Source: Euborellia annulipes
Taxonomy: Eukaryota; Arthropoda; Insecta; Dermaptera; Anisolabididae
Reading direction: 5' to 3'
DNA length: 64,000 nt
Assembly: GCA_023213315.1 (NCBI GenBank)
Contig: JAKCPI010015774.1
Location: 18,581 to 82,580 of the forward strand
Of this stretch, positions 22,761-32,347 are shown piece after piece. The notes under the pieces were generated by a model, which worked only from the letters and a program-made list of their open reading frames with translations, did not search any database and was not told the DNA's origin. A program made the translations under genes and the position numbers. Within the stretch, counting starts at the first letter, position 1; each line of letters starts with the position of its first letter.

Positions 22761-23199
22761 TTTTTAGACCTGTCTTGTTTGAAAGCCATTGTCTTGATGA
22801 GAATCTTTAATTAATTAAAGCTTTAAATATAAATAGATTAAAAAAAGGCCAATGTTCTAATGCATAATAAAAAAATTTACATTGTTCTATGAATATTTAT
22901 AAATTAAAATTTTTTTTTCTTTTTTTTTTTTTTTGTAAGGAAAAATAGTGTTATTTTTAAGTGTTAAAACATGTTTTTCTTTACTAAAAATTTTTATTAT
23001 ATACTTATGCGGCGTAAGGAAACAAGATGAGTTTTTTATTCTAGAAATTTAGGTATGTTTTAAATAAAAATAAATAAGTAACAAATAATCCATTTTCAAA
23101 TAAATTAAGTGAACAATAGATGTGCTTCCTCATAGAGGAATTCCGGGTTTGCATAATTTACAATGGCGTTTTGCCCACCAGGCCTTACAAATTTATTAA
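22761..23199. other. AT-rich spacer
   Basis: Nothing recognised. Confidence 0.35.
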
Positions 23200-23405
23200 A
23201 TAGTTATTAGTGTCAGAACTGACAAGTTGTGGTTACTCTGAATGGTAACTTTCATGGGAATGGTACTGAGGCGGGTTCCGGTTCCTTTCACAGGAGGAGA
23301 AATCTCAAATAGAATTTAATAATTTTTTGTCATGAGGTGGATTTGAACTCGAGTTGTCTTCATCTCAGGATACTAAGCTTAACTGCTTTATCTCCTCGGC
23401 GAAAA
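23200..23405 (-). repeat. tRNA-derived SINE family G, minus copy
   Basis: On the minus strand: GAGATAAAGCAGTTAAGC (box-A side), then GAGTTCAAATCCACC (box B), then the body CTCCTCCTGTG, GGAACCGGAACCCGCC, TCAGTACCATTCCC and AACTTGTCAGTTCTGACAC. It matches 4338-4525. The box B word and tRNA-like head support RNA polymerase III origin. Confidence 0.75.
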
Positions 23406-23584
23406 GCTTCCTTTTTATCTTTGATTTTTCAAACCCAAATCGAGATCTTGTTCAAATAAATGTATATAGATCGCGAAATTTATTAAATTCTAATGAAAAT
23501 TTGCCGAACACTCACAGATTATTTGCCTTAAGTAAGATTAAATTATTAGCAAAGAGTATATGCTTGAAAAATATTAAAATAGAC

Positions 23585-23697
23585 AATTATTATTATTATT
23601 ATTAAATAATTATTATATTATATATATATTATTATTATATATATATATATAATATTATTAAATAATAATTAGATAATTATTATTATTATTAAAATAG
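23585..23697. repeat. (ATT)n / (TA)n microsatellite
   Basis: Interrupted runs of ATT and TA, partly self-complementary. Confidence 0.85.
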
Positions 23698-24010
23698 GCA
23701 ATTAATAGACATTTTGAGTGGAACGACTTGAACCAGGGTCCCTCGGTACCCCTCGGGGGGGGGGCGCCCCAGGCCCCGAGTCGACATAGGCCCCCAAATA
23801 TTTGTCTTTGAGAGGCCCCGGGACAGCGGAAAAATTCCGTTTCCCAAAAAAAAGGTAAAATAACAGGAGGTAAAATTTTTTCGCAGGGCTCCAAAAAAAA
23901 TTCCAGATTGAACTCTTGTACCCCCCCCCCCTTCTAGTGACGCCCCAGGCCCCCAACTGTCTCGGTACGCCTCTGCCCCCACTTTCTCCCCTTTTTTTTA
24001 CTGATGTGGA
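23698..24010. repeat. GC-rich repeat, probably a transposon remnant
   Basis: Contains G and C homopolymers, GAGGCCCCGGGACAGCGG and GACGCCCCAGGCCCCC, in the style of the hAT miniature elements, but clear ends were not resolved. Three overlapping minus-strand frames cross it; all are composition artefacts. Confidence 0.4.
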
Positions 24011-24689
24011 AATTATCATCTTTAAAATTTTATTTGTTCAAATCCATTAACTTTCTTTACACTTCATGTCTTTTTCAGGATGAATTATGTCAAATACTCA
24101 TCATAAAACTAAGAATAAAAAAAAATATAATTGAATAAAATTTTTGTTGTATACTCGTCAGATAAATTTAAGTGATAATAAACTTTAATTTATTTCATCT
24201 CGTTAATTACATGACATAATTCTACTTGATGAGAAAATTAAAACGGATTTATATAAACAAAAATTATTTTTTGTTTATAAATTTATTTTACATAAATATT
24301 TATCTTAAACAAAACAAGAAAAAAAAAAGAAAATTTATTTTATTATAATAAATTCAAATTACCATTCATTAAAATTATATGCAAAAAAAAATATATATAA
24401 ATATTTATTTTAACAAATATTTTAAATGTTTTATGTACTTTAGATATTTAAATGTTATTTTAATGAAGGCGAATTAATTATTGTTTTTAAATTTAAGAAA
24501 CTAAAATTATAAATTTTCAAATTATTTAGACCCCAATCTTCTTTATTAAGGCTTTTGTGGTTTGAATTAATATTATTATGAAAGTTTTTTAATTATAGGC
24601 CACATTTTGTATTAATTACATCCTGCTATAAAATGCTACTTACTAATTTCAGATGAATTTAGCGACATATACAATCATCCTGCTAACTT
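24011..24689. other. Gene-free AT-rich interval
   Basis: Very AT-rich, no repeats or coding signal. Confidence 0.4.
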
Positions 24690-24840
24690 CAATGCATATA
24701 TTGCTACTAACTTCACGTAGGTGACCCTTAGAGGTTAGTTCGCTTGAATCGGACCAAGCGTACAGTATTTGAAAAAGACTGCCGAAGAAGTAGTAGAAAC
24801 GTTGTACAGTATTTATATTTTTATTTAATAATTAATACAA
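24690..24840 (+). repeat. Family E repeat, plus copy
   Basis: The sequence order CGTAGGTGACCCTTAGAGG, TTAGTTCGCTTGAATC, GTACAGTATTTGAAA, CCGAAGAAGTAGTAGAAACG, TTGTACAGTATTTATA recurs inverted at 27440-27562 and as a fragment at 41760-41825. CCGAAGA (24782) followed by GAAACGTT (24796) is hammerhead-like but with almost no stem II. Confidence 0.65.
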
Positions 24841-25019
24841 AATTCCTATACTTTAGTTAAAACTCCCATAATCTTCATTGAAAATTTACACCCAATTTTG
24901 TTTTGTTTTTTATAATTGAAATAAAAATAATTATATGACCTCTAGCACAACACTTGTATGAAAAAAAGACATTGTTCTTCGTAACAATTGATAAGAAAAA
25001 TTAAAATCCATCTATTTAT

Positions 25020-25270
25020 CATAAACTATTTACAAATTGTTTGTAGCTATTGCGAGCGCGGAATAAAATAAAATTCCAATAGAAAGCCGCAAAGGACAAT
25101 AGCGACAGTTTAATGTCCTTCTGTCGTTTAATTGCTTTAAAATATGTTATGCCAAATGCAGTCAGGACTCCAGGGTGGGCCTGTGACCTTTCGAACTGAG
25201 GAAACGTTTCGAGTTCTCGTAGGAGGCGAGCTCATCTCAAACATTTTTCATTTGTTAATTATTTTCGCCA
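25020..25270. promoter_or_regulatory. Unique block, candidate regulatory element
   Basis: Repeat-free, CpG-containing, with homeodomain-type TTTAATTGCTTTAAAA and words such as GAGGAAACGTTTCGAG (palindromic GAAACGTTTC) and CCTGTGACCTTTCG (nuclear-receptor half-site like). No frame. Inference only. Confidence 0.3.
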
Positions 25271-25485
25271 TTAGCTCTTAATATTAATTTTTAAAGCTCA
25301 TAACTTAGATCTTTTAATGTGATACTTAAACTTATTTATATCTATATAATACTAGTTACATATGAAGCTGTAATCAACTCCTAAATACAATAAAAACTAA
25401 ATTAATGTAGGCTAAATCCCGAAATGAAAATAAAATAAATATTTTAAAGTAAACAAACTTTATTCTTGATTTTTATCGGTTTCTT

Positions 25486-25990
25486 ACTTTCTCTTAGGGT
25501 ACAGTTGTAGCCTATTATATAGAGAGAAAGTATTGCGATTTGATAGAAATACACGTTTTGAAAGTCATATTTGGTTGAAATTTAATATTTCAGTTAAGTA
25601 CATCCAGTGGCGTCATTTTGGGGGGGGGGGGGCAGGGGGGTACTTGCCCCCCCCCCCAAGGGCTCTGATTTTTATAAAATTTTATATTATTCTAAATAAA
25701 ATACTCCAAAATACATCTACAAGTATACAAACTGTACAAAATTAAACAATTAATTAAATTAAATATGTTTTGGCCAAATTTGAGTACCCACTTGTAAGTA
25801 AATTTTAAGAAAAAAAAATGTTTGCCCCCCAAGAAAAAATTTGCCCCCCCCCAAGAAAAAGTTGAAATGTCGCCACTGAGTACATCCCGTTCATGTGGGA
25901 ATCTTTTGACTCAAATGATGTTCATTTTTAGTTTTTTTGGTTTTGCCAAACTCTGCTTTAACTAATTTGAAAATTCTTATTTTTTAGATG
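25486..25990 (+). mobile_element. Family D element, copy 3 (interrupted by hAT)
   Basis: The 5' hairpin TACTTTCTCTTAGG ... GAGAGAAAGTATTG is followed by AAATACACGTTTTGAAAG. D sequence is cut at 25597 by hAT family A, resumes at 25887 and decays by about 25990. Confidence 0.6.
25605..25878. mobile_element. Non-autonomous hAT family A, complete copy
   Basis: Inverted ends CAGTGGCGTCATTTTG and GAAATGTCGCCACTG with perfect 8-base duplication AGTACATC (25597-25604 and 25879-25886). The interior is nearly identical to 15982-16253, implying recent movement. Confidence 0.95.
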
Positions 25991-26094
25991 AGCTTTGAAA
26001 TGCGCCCCCCCGGCACTAGCCTTATCAAACATTTTTTTATTAGGCCTAAAACTAATTTGAATCTGAAACTGAAATATAATAAATAATTCTTACC

Positions 26095-26182
26095 CTTCCC
26101 TCCTTGAATGCGTCACTGGCTCCTACACCAAAAATTTTGCCCTCCCCCTCCACTTAACAAAATTCTGGGACCGCCACTGCCA
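26095..26182. mobile_element. Remnant of C-rich miniature element
   Basis: GAATGCGTCACTGG and GGGACCGCCACTG flank C-rich tracts and resemble hAT ends, but left and right do not pair fully. Confidence 0.3.
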
Positions 26183-26329
26183 CAAAGTTTTTTGAGACGC
26201 ACTCATTTTATTATTAATTTAAATCTTATTATACAATTATTTTTGTCAATATATTATTGAGAGCCTACTTGATTTTCCTTGCACCTGGGTGTTTACCAAT
26301 TTTAATCTGACATTAAATAGTTAAATTTA

Positions 26330-27070
26330 AATTGTAACCAATGAATCGCTCTTTACAACTCAACCATTTTATGGCTGCCCGCTTTAACAGCGACCTGAAA
26401 TGAAAATATAACTTGAAGATGGAGACTTATTGCTTTTTCGTTGCGATTGGAATTCAAAACCCATTTTTTATGCCAACCCACGCATTAAACCACTGAAAAG
26501 AGAAACAATGAAAAAAAATTGCAATCAATTATCGCTAATTCGTCGGCATATATCGTCTTGTGACTGGCAGCTCGAAATCTAATTAACAGCTGAGCTTCAA
26601 AATGGACAATGGATTGTCCATCTCTCTCAAAGATACATTCATTAAGCAAGAGCCGAGCCTTCGAGGATATTAACCTTTTTAATTTAACCTGAACTTACAT
26701 ATGTTGCAGTTAATGGAGCATGAGGCCTCAGAAACCTCATTCATCAATTTGTTTCATTTCCATTTCTGGTGCACCAAACAATGAAATAGAGAGATCATGA
26801 AGACTCCAAGTTTTCAGTCAAAAATAATCGTTAATTAACATCATTTTTACTTTTTTCTTCAACAGATTACCTATATAATGTTTGATTTCTGCTGAAGCTG
26901 AGAGAAACCGTTTAAAGATTAATCTTAATCTTGGGACCTTAAAACGCAGGCATCGGTTGGAGATGGACAACGGATGGAGCATTTCATCAGCTACACTGTC
27001 AGATAAATTAAACAACACCAGCAACAACAACAAAAGGAAAACTTATCTCAGCAAGACCCATATTTTCTAA
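26330..27070. promoter_or_regulatory. Unique block, candidate regulatory cluster
   Basis: About 740 bases free of window repeats. Contains AATTAACAGCTGAGC (E-box), GCAATCAATTATCGC, GGACAATGGATTGTCC (inverted, Sox-like), AGATTAATCTTAATCTTGG (paired TAATC sites) and AACAACAACAACAAAAGG. Short frames on both strands near 26818-27070 lack splice context. Confidence 0.35.
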
Positions 27071-27199
27071 TAATGAAATTGCAAATTATCAATTTTCTTG
27101 TTATAAAAATAAATGATTTTTGTCTAGTAATTAATAGAGGAAAGTGACCAAAAGCGGGCCCCTATTTTGTTTTTTACATCTGGAAACTAAACAATAAGC

Positions 27200-27605
27200 C
27201 AAAAAGTATTGAAAAAAATGTTTAAAACTTCTAGTTTAGTTGTTTTAAACTTACCATTGTACTTCATAGGAAAGATACGAGAAATACTTGCCAAGATAAC
27301 AAAATACAGTAAAATTTTTTTATGTTTATAAATTTTACTTCTTGAATTTCAATATTGTATATCGGTTAACTAAATATATGTCGACACAAAAAATCTGGTG
27401 GGAGAAGCACCGAACATAACTTCCTAGACCAGATTTTTTATTAATTATTTATTAAAAATATAAATACTGTACAACGATTCGACTAGTTCTTCTGCATTCG
27501 GTTTCAAGTACTGTGCACTTTCTCGGACTCAAGTGAACTAACCTCTAAGGGACACCTAAGTGAAGAAAAAGTTGTGTGATGGACAGTCACGCCAGATTTT
27601 TTAAA
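27200..27605 (+). mobile_element. Family D element, copy 4 (3' part)
   Basis: From CATTGTACTTCATAGGAAAG through ATATATGTCGACACAAAAAA to the module CTGGTGGGAGAAGC ... CAGTCACGCCAGATTTTTT. The module is interrupted by an inverted family E copy (27440-27562). Confidence 0.7.
27440..27562 (-). repeat. Family E repeat, minus copy nested in D
   Basis: The minus strand reads CCCTTAGAGGTTAGTTCACT, then GCAGAAGAACTAGTCGAATC and GTTGTACAGTATTTATA, matching 24690-24840. Confidence 0.65.
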
Positions 27606-27705
27606 ATAATAGGCTTACATATAGATAATAGAAAGTAAAAACTATCTTTAAACTTACGAAAATATTTAAAATGTATTATTTATTAAATGATCTATATTCA
27701 CTTTT

Positions 27706-27760
27706 TATGAGTGCGCGGATAGCGACCACGAGTAGCCCAAGCCAAGGTGAACATTTCTTT
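27706..27760 (+). repeat. Family L repeat copy
   Basis: GAGTGCGCGGATAGCGACCA, then CGAGTAGCCCAAGCCAAGG, follows the L pattern. Confidence 0.5.
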
Positions 27761-28030
27761 TTGTTGCCTTTTCCCATCTCTTCTCGTAAAATTTATCTAA
27801 TAAAGATAATTTTAATAGAAGGAAACTAAAAAAGCCAGTGGCTTTTTAAAGTTGGAAGCCAAAACTCACTAACTCAGAAATTTAAAATAAAATTTTATTT
27901 ATTTAAATGTGATATAGATAATAAAATTATGATTTTTGAGTAAGTGGTTGGCAGTCATCAAAAGCGACCAGTTGATGACAACTTGCAATTAACAAAATCT
28001 GATTTTATCCAGTGAAAACTTAGTTGGTGG

Positions 28031-28301
28031 CAGTGGCGGATCCAGAGGTGTTTCTCCCCGGGGGGGGGGGGTAATCTGGAGTGACTGGTCGCACAGCACA
28101 CATTTTTTTTCTTAATTTCGGTAATTTAAAGGCGCATTCTGTACTTGTTTGACAGAATATAAATACAAATCAAATTTTTAAGTATTAATTTTTAAAATTT
28201 TACATTAAAAATACATTATTTTCGAAAAAAAGTATTTTTTTCAAATCTCAGGGGGGTAATTACCCCCTTTACCCCCCCCCCCCCCCTTGTATCCGCCCTT
28301 G
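28031..28301 (+). mobile_element. Non-autonomous hAT family B, copy 1
   Basis: Ends CAGTGGCGGATCCAGAGG and TTGTATCCGCCCTTG with perfect duplication GTTGGTGG (28023-28030 and 28302-28309). A G run after the left end pairs with a C run before the right end. It carries the shared module TCTGGAGTGACTGGTCGC, TTTCGGTAATTTAAAGG, TTCTGTACTTGTTTG. No transposase. Confidence 0.95.
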
Positions 28302-28439
28302 GTTGGTGGCCAGCTCCCTCTTTCCATTCGTCCTTACCCTTCAGGCTGTGCGATGGGCTGTTTGTTTGCAACATAACTATAATATTTAATATCAAGCTCC
28401 GAAAGATTAAAAAAAAATCCTACAAAATTCATGTTCTTT

Positions 28440-28930
28440 GAAATTTTAGAATAATTGTTGTTTAGGTGCCTGGGGTCCGAGGGGCTCAGCCAATTACTAA
28501 TCAAGAAATATTGACGACTAGAAGTGATTAGTTTTGTAGCTCTAGCTCGAGGGCAGAGAAGATCCCCATTCCAGAGACTCCATTACTCAAAATGGACGCA
28601 GCCTTGCAAATTATTACCAGCATTTTAATGAAGGGGCCTTCATTGACACTTAATTTTCTTTCTGGTACACCTCCATAGCATCGTGCTTTTGCGCAGGTTA
28701 ATTAATAATCCGAATAACTTAATCCTGCTGAAAAAGAGTTGGCTCGCCTCATTGACACCACTTTGCATGCAGATGGTCTCCAAACCTGGTCAGACTCGAA
28801 TACAAATGACCCGGGTCTCAAGGAGATACAAACCAAGTATCTCTCTTATTTGCAACCAATCATTTTAAAGCTTTATTTTTTAATAGACTTATTTATTGTT
28901 TCATCATTAGGTCTGCGCTATTAGATGGCT
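28440..28930. promoter_or_regulatory. Unique block, candidate regulatory element or exon
   Basis: Repeat-free, CpG-containing sequence with GGTTAATTAATAATCCG (homeodomain-type) and other balanced words. Contains the open frame described at 28718-28924. Confidence 0.28.
28718..28924 (+). CDS. Candidate exon or exon relic, uncertain
   Basis: The frame reads LNPAEKELARLIDTTLHADG, then LQTWSDSNTNDPGLKEIQ, and ends at TAG (28922-28924). The amphipathic, low-bias composition of the first 50 residues looks more protein-like than other frames here. A stop at 28715 lies upstream. The nearest in-frame AG is at 28737-28738, with a poor pyrimidine tract. No family is recognised. It may be chance within a regulatory block. 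Confidence 0.15.
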   Translation, partial: LNPAEKELARLIDTTLHADGLQTWSDSNTNDPGLKEIQTKYLSYLQPIILKLYFLIDLFIVSSLGLRY

Positions 28931-29809
28931 CTTCTTTCTTTTACTTATTCCCGTATGCCGGGGTCAACTTTCGAAATAATAGATAATCTACTATCCGGAA
29001 TAGAAAAAAACCCATAAAATCCACGCTTGTGGGTTAGAGGGGATAATTTGGTAAACCTGTCGATGGCAACCTTTAAATTGTGACGATTCTTTTATCGTAC
29101 AATTTTAAAAACATTTTAAAAATGATGAAATTTTTTATTTAATAAAATTTTTATTTATGTTAACAATATGAGTGTTTACTTGATAATATTCATCAAGAAT
29201 TTAATTAATTTCATTTATTGAATATAAGATGATTTCAACAAACATCTATTATGAATAATTCATGATCTTTTAAAATTTTAATTTTTTTTTTTTTTAAACG
29301 GAAAAAAATTTCAAATCATTTTTTTTTTCTTTCTTAAATAGATTACCAAGTGAATAATGTAATAAATCCTTGAATTCATTTGATTTTCGTAAAGCCCGAA
29401 GGAACCGTGAGCCTCACGGAGATGAGATGAAGAGAACAAATATTATGACAGCTCGTTACAGAGATGAGACTTATTTTACAATTGAAAAATCACTCGTCCA
29501 ATCACAAGAAAGAACATGATTAAAACCGAGAGGTAAATCAGTGAGTGCCAGCAAAATAAAGAAAAAAGAAAAAATAAAATTAGAAAGAGGATGTGTCCAA
29601 TAAGTCCGAGCTCATTTGGGAAAATGCTCAAATATTTGTTTGATTTACATTTCATGGCTAGACTAGGCTATAGCCTACACCAATTTGCCATTCAAACTAT
29701 GAATAAATTAAACGAAAAGAAATTCAGAATATTAATAATGGAATTTATTTTGATAATATAATATTAATCACAAGAAGAAATTATTTTTCAACAATAACTT
29801 TTCTAACTC
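28931..29809. other. Gene-free AT-rich interval
   Basis: T run near 29285; a small GC-richer patch (GAGCCTCACGGAGATGAG) near 29412. No exon supported. Confidence 0.35.
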
Positions 29810-30975
29810 TAACAAGTAAAGTAACCCAAACATGAAATTCCGATTTCAATGAAACAAGTAATATAAATATGCATTAAACGAGAAAAAATTCGACCAATAA
29901 AATAACATAACTTTTTAAAAAAATTAATTTTTGAATTTTTAAAACAGGTAGATTTTCAATTTCAAGTTGTTTTGAAAGGGGTTTTAGCTGTTTGTTGAGT
30001 GAATTGATTGTTGGATTTTGAAATTTTTCAGCTTGATAATGTTATTGAAGTCAGATAACAGAAATTAATGGGTTGGTGTAGGCCAGGGCCGCCGCAACGA
30101 ATTTGAATCAGGGGGGGGCAAAAAATTTTTTTTTAGAAAATTAAAATAATTTAATATGTTTAAATAGTAAAAATCAAAAACAAATCTACTATAAAACTAA
30201 AAATTTTAAATAAAATCACAATTTTAATAAAATTAAAATTTTAAAAGATTTGGTAGTGATTTTTCAAAAATTTTTGGAAAAAATTTGGAAAAAAATGAAT
30301 TTCTTACTCTTTTAATTTAGAAGATTTTATTTTTCAAAAGTAAAAATATATCATTTTTAATAATAAATGAAATAAAAGAAGAAATTTTGCCCCCCTCTGC
30401 CCCCCTGTAGAATGCTAGGGGGGGCAATGTACCCTTGCCCCCCCCCAGTTCCGGCGCCTATGGTGTAGGCTATGGGTTAACGGGGGCGCTTGAAGAAGGA
30501 GAAGGCACTTACGGGAGACCTAGTTTTATTTCAAAATTATATTATAAAAGAAAATAGATCTCTGTCTGTCCACTTTTGCAACAGTTTTTGAAAATTTTTA
30601 AACAAGAAAGATTTTTAGCTACAAAGTGTTTTGAATGGTCATTAATACTATTGCTGAGATGCTGGATAGAAACCTAATGCTAATATTAATTATTCATTTT
30701 AGGCATAATTATCAATTGTATGAAATCACTTGAATCCAATATTGAATATGAGTCTAACTTGGAATTTGAAACACTTTTTTTAATGATTTTCATTATTGTA
30801 CTGATTTTCAGGAATAATTTTTTAAAAATTTTTTAAAAATAAACTGTTCATTCATTGGTCGAAATTTTTTCAAATTTATATATAGATTTATCATTTATTT
30901 AATTGTACCAAGTTTCAATGAAATCGGAATTTCATGTTTGGGTTATTTTACTTGTAAGAAAAAAATTATATTTGA
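29810..30975. mobile_element. Foldback element P8, split by a hAT insertion
   Basis: The left arm (29810-29960) and right arm (30800-30975) are inverted: GTAACCCAAACATGAAATTC pairs with GAATTTCATGTTTGGGTTA, and TTCGACCAATAAA with ATTGGTCGAAA. The interior is AT-rich and interrupted by the 30084-30462 element. Confidence 0.65.
30084..30462. mobile_element. Non-autonomous hAT element with CAGGGCCGCCGCAACG end
   Basis: Left end CAGGGCCGCCGCAACG and right end GTTCCGGCGCCTATG are imperfect inverted repeats flanked by a perfect 8-base duplication GTGTAGGC (30076-30083 and 30463-30470). G and C homopolymers lie next to the ends. A left-end fragment (ACGAATTTGAATCAG plus G run) also occurs near 6459. 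Confidence 0.88.
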
Positions 30976-31849
30976 ATGAAAATATTTCTCTGTCAGGTTT
31001 TCCAATTAAGAAATTTTATTTTTCTTTCAATTGTCTACAAATAAATTTTAATATGTAGGCTAATAAAGATATTTTTTTCCTGGCATGATTATCTACACTT
31101 AAAAAAAAAAAAAAATGAATTTTCAATCGTTTTTCAGCCCAAAATATACCAACCCCAAAAGCACTAGTAATCCACAAAAAGGGATAAACATTTCTTGCAC
31201 GCTTTCGCAGTTCTCTATCTGATAGTTCTGCCTACCCGTCAGTTCTTTAAAGGAGTTTCGATTTATTTTCCAATTTTTTAAAATTAAATTAGCAATATAT
31301 TTATTCACAAGAATTCTTCTTTCTTTAATGTTTTGTTTTTCATTATTTATTCAAGGAAAACATTCATTTAATATAAATAAATATGATTTATTAAAAGTAA
31401 GATATAAACTTTAACCTTGCAATAAAACAAGTTTTCTTCTCTTTTATTTTACTTTTAACATTGTTTTATAAATTATAATTAATTAATTTTAAAAATACAA
31501 TCGAATATTTTATACAAAAGGCACAAGACGTCAAATTTTAGGTTAAAAACTCCTAAAAATAAATGATGTTTAAAATATAAATTTTAATCATTGCAGCAGA
31601 TTTTGAGAAAACAAAAATAAAAAAGAAAAAGTATTTTTTTTTTTAAATTTGTGACAAGGTTAGTTAACTTACATATAAAATTTGAGCTTCAAACGACAGT
31701 TGCTCTGAAGGCGTCAAAGAGTCGAACCTGAGCCCTCATCAAGTTCGAGCGATAAAACAAATGAAATAAAATCCCTTTTAATTTAATGTCTGATTATAAT
31801 ACTTTTTATCACTCACCTGAACAAAAATATGTGGTATTACGTAAGTATT
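30976..31849. other. Gene-free AT-rich interval
   Basis: The minus strand near 31725 has GGTTCGACTC, a box-B-like word that may belong to a SINE remnant. No exon. Confidence 0.35.
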
Positions 31850-32180
31850 GTGTTGCAAAGTTTTTATATCTTCACATGGAAGGGCTGCTGAACACTAAAA
31901 TGGAAATCCATTTGCCTTGGTGAGGAAACGAAAAACGAACGAGGTCCGAGGGCCGAGACCATTTTTCTTAGACTAATCAATTTACGGTTCAGCGGTCAAT
32001 ATTAGGCAATTAATGTCCAAATCAAATGAGGCCTAGACGCAGCTGGGGGCGCAGCCCCTGCTCATTGAGTGTTCACTTCTCAAATGAGAACTATCCGATT
32101 AAGATTTGATTTATTTCAGAAGTCACCCCGCTGAGTCTTCACACCAGTAGAGAGCCTAACTTCTTCTACTGAAACACACA
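31850..32180. promoter_or_regulatory. Unique block, candidate regulatory element
   Basis: Repeat-free, GC-richer, with GCAGCTGGGGGCGCAGCCCC (E-box within an inverted GC arm), TTAGGCAATTAATGTCC and CTAATCAATTTACGG. No frame of interest. Confidence 0.3.
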
Positions 32181-32347
32181 TTAATTTAACTAAACTTTTT
32201 TGGTTAAATTCTAAAGATATTATCATTTATAGCTGTTTATAATGAAGCTTCGTTTATAATGAAGTTCGACTTCTAAAAGTAAAGTTGTCCAAACGATAAT
32301 TAATTTGGGAAGTGACTTTGGCAGCCACAAATTTTAGTTTAATTTAA

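Noticed and set aside
22343..22810. 155-codon plus-strand frame
   Set aside because: It crosses a GC-rich unique block, a GT microsatellite and an A run. Overlapping frames exist on the other strand and no domain is recognisable.
23658..24019. Three overlapping minus-strand frames
   Set aside because: All lie in a GC-homopolymer repeat. Mutual overlap in different frames shows lack of stops from base composition, not coding.
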